From the NCBI GenBank assembly GCA_038235385.1, contig JBBSTY010000036.1, positions 1 to 28,482 of the forward strand: a DNA stretch of 28,482 bases. Direction: 5' to 3'. A program made the translations under genes and the position numbers. The DNA comes from JBBSTY01 sp038235385 (GTDB lineage: Bacteria; Actinomycetota; Acidimicrobiia; Acidimicrobiales; Acidimicrobilacustridaceae). Below the pieces are notes generated by a model. The model was not told the DNA's origin and did not search any database. It saw only the letters and a program-made list of their open reading frames with translations. Below, piece after piece: positions 24,055 through 28,482 of this stretch (the first letter of the stretch is position 1; the number at the start of each line of letters is the position of its first letter).

Positions 24055-25716
24055 ATGGCGATCACCGAAACCTCCACCACCACCGAGGCGCTCACCGCGT
24101 CGACGGCACCCGCACCGGCCGGCTACATCGAGCCCACCGGGCTCGGTGCCGTCCTCGGGTCCGGCGACCACAAGACGATCGGCCGGCTGTACATCGGCTT
24201 CGCCTGCGCGTTCGGCATCGTCGCGTTCGTGCTGATGGCCATCTCGAGCCTCCAGGGGATCGGCGACGGCGGCTCGGTCGTCGGCCTCACCAGCGCCTTC
24301 GCGGTGTTCACCCTCGGCCAGCTCTCGATCGTGCTGCTCTTCGCCGTTCCGTTGCTCGTCGGCCTGGCCACGGCGATCGTTCCGCTGCAGGTCGGCGCCA
24401 ACACCGTCGCCTTCCCGCGGGCAGCCGCTGGCGCCTTCTGGACCTGGCTCGTCTCGGCGGCAGCGCTGCTGTGTGCCTACGCCATCGACGGCGCGATCGG
24501 CAGCGGCGGCAACACCGAGAGCCAGCAGCTCGCCCTGCTCGCGCTGATCGGCCTGGCAGTCGCGCTCATCGTCGCGTCGGTCTGCGTGGTCACCACCGTC
24601 GTCGCGCTGCGCACCGACGGCATGGCGCTCGATCGGGTGCCCTTCTTCAGCTGGTCGATGCTGGTCGCTGGTGGCCTGTGGGCCATGACGCTCGGCGTCT
24701 TCGTCGCCAACGCCCTCCTCGTGCTCATCGCCGTCAAGTACGGCACGGCCAACCGGTTCGCCGTGGCGTCGAGCCAGTGGCCGCAGCTGGCGTGGCTCGT
24801 CGCCCCGGTCGCCGTCTTCACCTTCGCCATCCCCGTCCTCGGGATCGTCGCCGACGCGGTGTCCAACTTCTCCGGTGTCCGCCAGCCGCGACGGGGATTC
24901 GTGCTCTTCGCCATCGCTGCGTTCGGGGCACTGTCGTTCGGTGCGTACCTGCAGCCGTTCTTCAACGAGGGCGCCTGGCACCAGTGGATCGTCGTCGGCC
25001 AGAGCGCCCTGCTCGTCCTCCCGCTGCTGATGGTCCTCGGTGGCCTCGCCGCCGCCATGAAGGCGGGCAAGCCGAAGCTGGCCAGCCCCCCGATCCTCGG
25101 TCTCGTGGCCCTGCTCCTCCTCGTGCTGGCCGCGTTGCTCGCCATCCCGTTCGGCATCCAGAGCCTCCAACTCGCAGCGCCGGCCGACTCGCTGGTCGCC
25201 ACCAACGAGGCCCTTCGTGAGGCAGCGTCGTCCACGCCTCCCTACCTGTGGGGTCTCCTCGGCCTGGTGGCGGGCGCGATCGCGATCGCCGGTGCCGCCG
25301 GCGTGTACCTCTGGGCGCCCAAGCTCGTCGGCCGCCGTCTGGGTGACGGCCTGGGCAAGCTGCTGGTGCTCGTCCTCGGTGCCGGGGCGCTGCTGGTGTC
25401 ACTGCCGCTCCTCCTCGTCGGCCTGTCCGCCCGCTTCGACGGCATCGCCGATGCGGCCGACGCCCTCTTCGGAGCCGGGGCCGCAGGCGCAGCGATCCTG
25501 GCCGTCGGTTCGTTCCTGGTCATCGTGCCCATGCTCATCGGCCGCCTCGACGTCATCCGCGGCGGACGCATCGATGACGCTGACGCCTGGGGCACCGGAC
25601 AAACCCTCGAGTGGCTCGCCGACAGCCCACCGGCCACCGGGAACTTCGCGACGCTCGACCCCGTCGTCTCGTCTGAACCGTTGCTCGACCTCGCTACCGC
25701 AGGAGACGCCGCATAG
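24055..25716 (+). CDS. Cytochrome oxidase subunit I-like membrane protein lacking all metal ligands
   Basis: A 553-residue protein with twelve predicted helices, as in subunit I. Family marks remain: GSGDHKTIGRLY (36-46), LLFAVPLLVG then IVPLQVGANTVAFPR (94-122), VYLWAPKLVGRRLGDGLGKL (417-436) and the tail AWGTGQTLEW followed by SPPATGNF. The ligand sites are gone. Compared with the canonical motifs, helix 2 FTTHG is FTLGQ (Gly88 for His); helix 6 HPEVY is PVAVF (Pro251 for His, Phe255 for Tyr); helix 7 AHHMF is LQPFF (Gln300, Pro301); helix 10 HFH is GLL (Gly400, Leu402). The whole protein has only two histidines, 39 and 309. It should not bind haem or CuB; a structural or assembly role is inferred. 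The true ctaD is probably beyond the window end. Confidence 0.85.
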   Translation: MAITETSTTTEALTASTAPAPAGYIEPTGLGAVLGSGDHKTIGRLYIGFACAFGIVAFVLMAISSLQGIGDGGSVVGLTSAFAVFTLGQLSIVLLFAVPLLVGLATAIVPLQVGANTVAFPRAAAGAFWTWLVSAAALLCAYAIDGAIGSGGNTESQQLALLALIGLAVALIVASVCVVTTVVALRTDGMALDRVPFFSWSMLVAGGLWAMTLGVFVANALLVLIAVKYGTANRFAVASSQWPQLAWLVAPVAVFTFAIPVLGIVADAVSNFSGVRQPRRGFVLFAIAAFGALSFGAYLQPFFNEGAWHQWIVVGQSALLVLPLLMVLGGLAAAMKAGKPKLASPPILGLVALLLLVLAALLAIPFGIQSLQLAAPADSLVATNEALREAASSTPPYLWGLLGLVAGAIAIAGAAGVYLWAPKLVGRRLGDGLGKLLVLVLGAGALLVSLPLLLVGLSARFDGIADAADALFGAGAAGAAILAVGSFLVIVPMLIGRLDVIRGGRIDDADAWGTGQTLEWLADSPPATGNFATLDPVVSSEPLLDLATAGDAA

Positions 25717-25718
25717 CC

Positions 25719-26339
25719 ATGGCCGCCACGCACCTGCCTCCCACCGAGGTCATCATCAACGACGCGCCCGATGCGCCGATCGCCCGGCCCCGGGTGCTCA
25801 TGGTCGGAACCGCGTTCACCGTCGCCGCCGTGCTCATGGGATTTGCCACGCTGATCGGCATCTACCTCACCGAGCGGGCCGACTCCATCGCATCGGGCAC
25901 GGCGTGGATCCCCGACGACGTCGTGATCCCGCTGAACCAGCCCAACGTCATGTTGTTCGCGCTGCTCGCCTCGTCGGTCACCATCCAGTGGGCGGTCGAC
26001 GCCGCCCGCCGCGACGATCGCCAGCACGCCTACCTCGCGCTCGGCATCACCCTCGTGTTCGGACTCGGTGTCATCAACATGGGCGCCTACCTCTACACGG
26101 TGATGGGTCTCGACATGGCGGTCGACAGCGTCACACCGGTGCTCATCTACACGATCACGGCTGCCCACCTCGCCCTGCTCGCCGGTGCGATGGTCTTCAC
26201 CGGGCTCATGGCGTTCCGTGCGCTGGGAGGCCAGTACACGAGTCGCCAGTACGACGGTCTCTCGGCCGCTGCACTGTTCTGGCACGCCCAGGTCGTCGTG
26301 TTCGTCGTCATCTGGTACGCGATCTACATCACGAAGTAG
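25719..26339 (+). CDS. Cytochrome c oxidase subunit III-like protein
   Basis: A 206-residue membrane protein with about five helices, after a 25-residue polar start. The C-terminal part is clearly subunit III-like: YTITAAHLALLAGAMVFTGL (compare the FYxxTGxHGxHVxxG motif; His150 kept), a QYTSRQYDG loop, then ALFWHAQVVVFVVIWYAIYI, matching WHFVDVVW-YI (Trp188, His189). The first helix carries no conserved carboxylate where subunit III normally has Glu. The five-helix form occurs in some bacterial oxidases. The ATG at 25719 lies two bases after the preceding stop, so the two genes are translated together. It could belong to the normal oxidase or pair with the degenerate subunit I. Confidence 0.8.
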   Translation: MAATHLPPTEVIINDAPDAPIARPRVLMVGTAFTVAAVLMGFATLIGIYLTERADSIASGTAWIPDDVVIPLNQPNVMLFALLASSVTIQWAVDAARRDDRQHAYLALGITLVFGLGVINMGAYLYTVMGLDMAVDSVTPVLIYTITAAHLALLAGAMVFTGLMAFRALGGQYTSRQYDGLSAAALFWHAQVVVFVVIWYAIYITK

Positions 26340-26352
26340 GACTGACTTCCAC

Positions 26353-27294
26353 ATGTTGCGCTCCCGCATGCTCACCCCAGGGTTCAAGGTCTACTTCGGC
26401 ATAGCCCTGTTCGGGCTGCTCGGCGCGTTCGTGTTCGGCGTCAACACCGAGCTCCAGTCCGAGACGCTCACCATCCGCGACAACCTCGACGCCACCGGCG
26501 CGATCGCCACCTTCACCGGTCCGCTCACCGTCGGCTGGAAGGGCGCGGTCGGCAACCACGCGGGGTACGCGATCTGGCTCTCCATGGCGGTGATCGCCGG
26601 TTTCCTCGCCTTCTTGCTGGTGGCCTTCCGCGACGCCGACGCCGACGCCGTCGCCCAGGTCGCCCACACCGATTCGGTGCCGCTCACCCGCGCACCCGCC
26701 GGTGCGTCGTTCCTGCCCGTCGTCGGCGCGTTCGCCCTCGGCATCGTGGCCATCGGGTGGATCGTCAACCGGAGCGTCTTCTACGCCGGGCTCGGGCTCC
26801 TCGGGGTCGTGATCGGCACCTGGACCATCCGGGCGTGGGCCGATCGCGCCACCGGCGACGACGGCATCAACCGCCAGATCTACCAGCGCATCATCGATCC
26901 GCTCCGGGTGCCCATCCTCGGTGCGGCGATCGTGGGCTTCCTCGTCCTCGGACTCAGCCGGGTGCTCCTGGCCGTTCCCAACAAGGCCAGCTCGAGCATC
27001 GTGTTCGGTGCGGCGGCCGTCGTGTTCTTCATCGTCGTCGTCGCCGTGGCCATGGTGCCCCGAGTGAGCCGATCGGTGCTCACCCTGCTCCTGGTGGTTG
27101 GTGCCCTGGTCATCCTGGCCGGAGCCATCGCCGGCATCGCCGCCGGGCCCCGAGAGGTCGAGACGCACGGTTCCGAGCACACCGAGAACGGAGCCGGCGC
27201 CGTCAACGAGGCCGGCATCGGCTCAGGCGCCGCTCGTTCCACCAGTGAGTCCGAGATCGGTCTTGCTCCGGCGACTGCAGGAGCGAACCGGTGA
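26353..27294 (+). CDS. Unrecognised seven-helix membrane protein in the oxidase cluster
   Basis: A 313-residue protein I do not recognise. Predicted helices lie at about 13-30, 71-92, 119-138, 142-163, 187-208, 215-236 and 241-264. The loop after helix 1 (residues 31-70) is polar and ends GWKGAVGNHAGY. Helices 5-7 are very hydrophobic with SSSIVFGAAAVVFFIVVV. The last 48 residues are hydrophilic, Gly/Ser/Glu-rich, with two histidines (ETHGSEHTENG). There are no CxxCH, CuA or other cofactor motifs. It begins 13 bases after the subunit III-like stop and precedes ctaC by 43 bases, so it is probably part of the same operon and may be an extra oxidase subunit or assembly factor. Confidence 0.75.
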   Translation: MLRSRMLTPGFKVYFGIALFGLLGAFVFGVNTELQSETLTIRDNLDATGAIATFTGPLTVGWKGAVGNHAGYAIWLSMAVIAGFLAFLLVAFRDADADAVAQVAHTDSVPLTRAPAGASFLPVVGAFALGIVAIGWIVNRSVFYAGLGLLGVVIGTWTIRAWADRATGDDGINRQIYQRIIDPLRVPILGAAIVGFLVLGLSRVLLAVPNKASSSIVFGAAAVVFFIVVVAVAMVPRVSRSVLTLLLVVGALVILAGAIAGIAAGPREVETHGSEHTENGAGAVNEAGIGSGAARSTSESEIGLAPATAGANR

Positions 27295-27323
27295 GCGACG
27301 TGAGCATCGTTGCCGAACGATCC

Positions 27324-27329
27324 AAGGAG
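27324..27329 (+). promoter_or_regulatory. Shine-Dalgarno for ctaC
   Basis: AAGGAG lies eight bases before the GTG at 27338. It fixes a GTG start that would otherwise be easy to miss. Confidence 0.75.
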
Positions 27330-27337
27330 ACGACTCC

Positions 27338-28482
27338 GTGAAGCCCCGCAGGTTGGGATTGAAGATCTTCGGCGGTGCCGCCCTCATCACGGTCACGGTC
27401 ATGTTCTGCTACATGATCTGGGACGCGGTCTACGGCAACGACGGCAAGCCCCTCACCACGCTCGACCCACAGGGCCCGGGCGCCATCATCATCCAGAACC
27501 TCGCCCGACCGGTGTTCATCATCGCCGGCCTCGTGTTCTTCGGAGTGCCGGCGGTCATCCTCTACATCGCCTTCCGGTTCCGCGACACCGGCGACGAAGC
27601 CACCGCCGACGACGTGCCCCAACAGCTGCACGGCAAGACCTGGGCGGAGATCACCTGGACCGCCATCCCGGCGCTCGTCCTGCTCGTCGTCGCGGTGCTC
27701 ACCGTCGGCGGCATCCGCGACCTCGAGGCGCGCGAGCCCGACGCGATCCAGGTCAAGGTCGAGGGTCAGCAGTGGTGGTGGCAGTTCCGCTACGACATGA
27801 GCAACGGCGGTGCCGGCAACGGTTCGTGGGACGACCCCGAGGACATCGTCACGGCCAACGAGCTCGTGGTGCCCGTCGGTCGTCAGATCGCGCTCACGCA
27901 GACCTCCAACGACGTCATCCACTCGTTCTGGATCCCGACGCTGAACGGCAAGAAGGACGCCGTGCCGGGGATGGACACGCACTGGAGCCTCCAGGCCGAC
28001 CACGTCGGGATCTTCCGGGGCCAGTGCACCGAGTTCTGCGGCCTCTCGCACGGCAACATGCGCATGCTCGTACGGGCCATCGACTCGAACACCTTCTTCG
28101 ACGAGTGGGCGCCGAACCAGCTGCAGGAGGCACGCACCCCCGCAGCCGGCTCACTCGCCGCCGCCGGTGAAGAGGTCTTCAAGGCCCAGCTGTGCTCGTC
28201 GTGCCACCTCATCCGAGGCGTCAACGACGACAAGCACAACGATCCCGAGAGCGGGGTCACCGCCCAACTGGTCTCGGGCGTCGCTCCCGATCTCACGCAC
28301 TTCGCCACCCGGGGCACCTTCGCCGGGTCGATCTTCAACAGCCACTACCCGAACCCGGACGCGGTGGCCGACCAGCCGTTCGGCCGCACCTGTGAGCTGC
28401 CCAACACACCGAACCCCGACGACCTCCCGATGTGCCCACCGGCGAACCAGAAGGATTCGTCCTTCACGGTCTACGCCTCCCA
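27338..28482 (+). CDS. ctaC: Cytochrome c oxidase subunit II with fused cytochrome c domain (3' partial)
   Basis: The GTG at 27338 opens a frame still open at the window end (381 codons). An N-terminal hydrophobic segment (11-28) and helices at about 58-80 and 105-125 precede the external CuA domain. VEGQQWWWQFRYDM (141-154) is the Trp-rich electron-entry strand. The CuA ligands are His195 in VIHSFWIP and the cluster CTEFCGLSHGNM, giving Cys230, Glu232, Cys234, His238 and Met241. After residue 270 a cytochrome c domain begins, with CSSCH (286-290) for covalent haem. The protein is therefore of the caa3 type, taking electrons into CuA through its own cytochrome c. The axial Met and the rest of the domain lie beyond the visible end. 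Confidence 0.95.
   Translation, partial: MKPRRLGLKIFGGAALITVTVMFCYMIWDAVYGNDGKPLTTLDPQGPGAIIIQNLARPVFIIAGLVFFGVPAVILYIAFRFRDTGDEATADDVPQQLHGKTWAEITWTAIPALVLLVVAVLTVGGIRDLEAREPDAIQVKVEGQQWWWQFRYDMSNGGAGNGSWDDPEDIVTANELVVPVGRQIALTQTSNDVIHSFWIPTLNGKKDAVPGMDTHWSLQADHVGIFRGQCTEFCGLSHGNMRMLVRAIDSNTFFDEWAPNQLQEARTPAAGSLAAAGEEVFKAQLCSSCHLIRGVNDDKHNDPESGVTAQLVSGVAPDLTHFATRGTFAGSIFNSHYPNPDAVADQPFGRTCELPNTPNPDDLPMCPPANQKDSSFTVYAS

Noticed and set aside
23785..25170. A 461-codon minus-strand frame over the subunit I-like gene
   Set aside because: It is extremely rich in Glu, Asp, Arg and Gly, the usual antisense image of a hydrophobic GC-rich membrane protein.
24055..25716. The possibility that this is the catalytic ctaD
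   Set aside because: All ligand positions are replaced and only two histidines exist in 553 residues, so it cannot carry out oxidase chemistry.

Overview
The window is about 28.5 kb of high-GC bacterial chromosome. The purine gene order, an actinobacterial tRNA-Glu/Asp/Phe run, a DUF2017-ClpS pair, an aerobic cytochrome oxidase locus with its own haem O/A biogenesis genes, and many apparently leaderless genes all point to an actinobacterium. My best guess is the class Acidimicrobiia, but this is inferred from gene content and not from a marker gene.

Layout. (1) 1-11001 is a de novo purine cluster: the end of purC, then purS, purQ, purL, purF and purM. PurS, PurQ and the small PurL form the FGAM synthase complex; PurF makes the first committed intermediate and PurM closes the imidazole ring. 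The cluster is split between purQ and purL by a Lys-rich conserved gene on the minus strand and by a two-gene insert. The insert encodes an 850-residue membrane acyltransferase with two SGNH-like domains and a PhyH-type Fe(II)/2-oxoglutarate dioxygenase. (2) 11015-16085 holds an orphan ParA ATPase coupled to a zinc-ribbon protein, a divergent ACT-malic enzyme with an overlapping HAD hydrolase, an SRPBCC protein and an alpha/beta hydrolase. (3) 16154-17350 is a small scar region: a broken ECF-sigma-like gene runs into a truncated toxin-like gene whose small upstream partner is intact, followed by a small secreted-type protein. (4) 17427-17831 carries a tRNA-Glu/Asp/Phe operon on the minus strand with its promoter and an intrinsic terminator. 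(5) 17896-22882 has a membrane-anchored HExxH metallopeptidase preceded by a possible leader peptide, then DUF2017, clpS and ctaA on the minus strand and a secreted alpha/beta hydrolase on the plus strand. (6) 22953-28482 is the cytochrome oxidase locus: ctaB, a subunit I-like protein, a subunit III-like protein, an unrecognised seven-helix protein, and ctaC with a fused cytochrome c domain, cut by the window end.

The most unusual item is the subunit I-like protein at 24055-25716. It keeps the length, twelve predicted helices and flanking motifs of a haem-copper oxidase subunit I, but the haem a, haem a3 and CuB ligand positions and the cross-linked tyrosine are all replaced, so it appears to be a metal-free paralogue. 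A second theme is a -10-like TANNNT hexamer 6 to 10 bases before the start codon of about ten genes, suggesting widespread leaderless transcription. A third is an apparently inactivated duplicate SGNH domain inside the acyltransferase. No transposase, integrase, CRISPR array or rRNA gene was seen.
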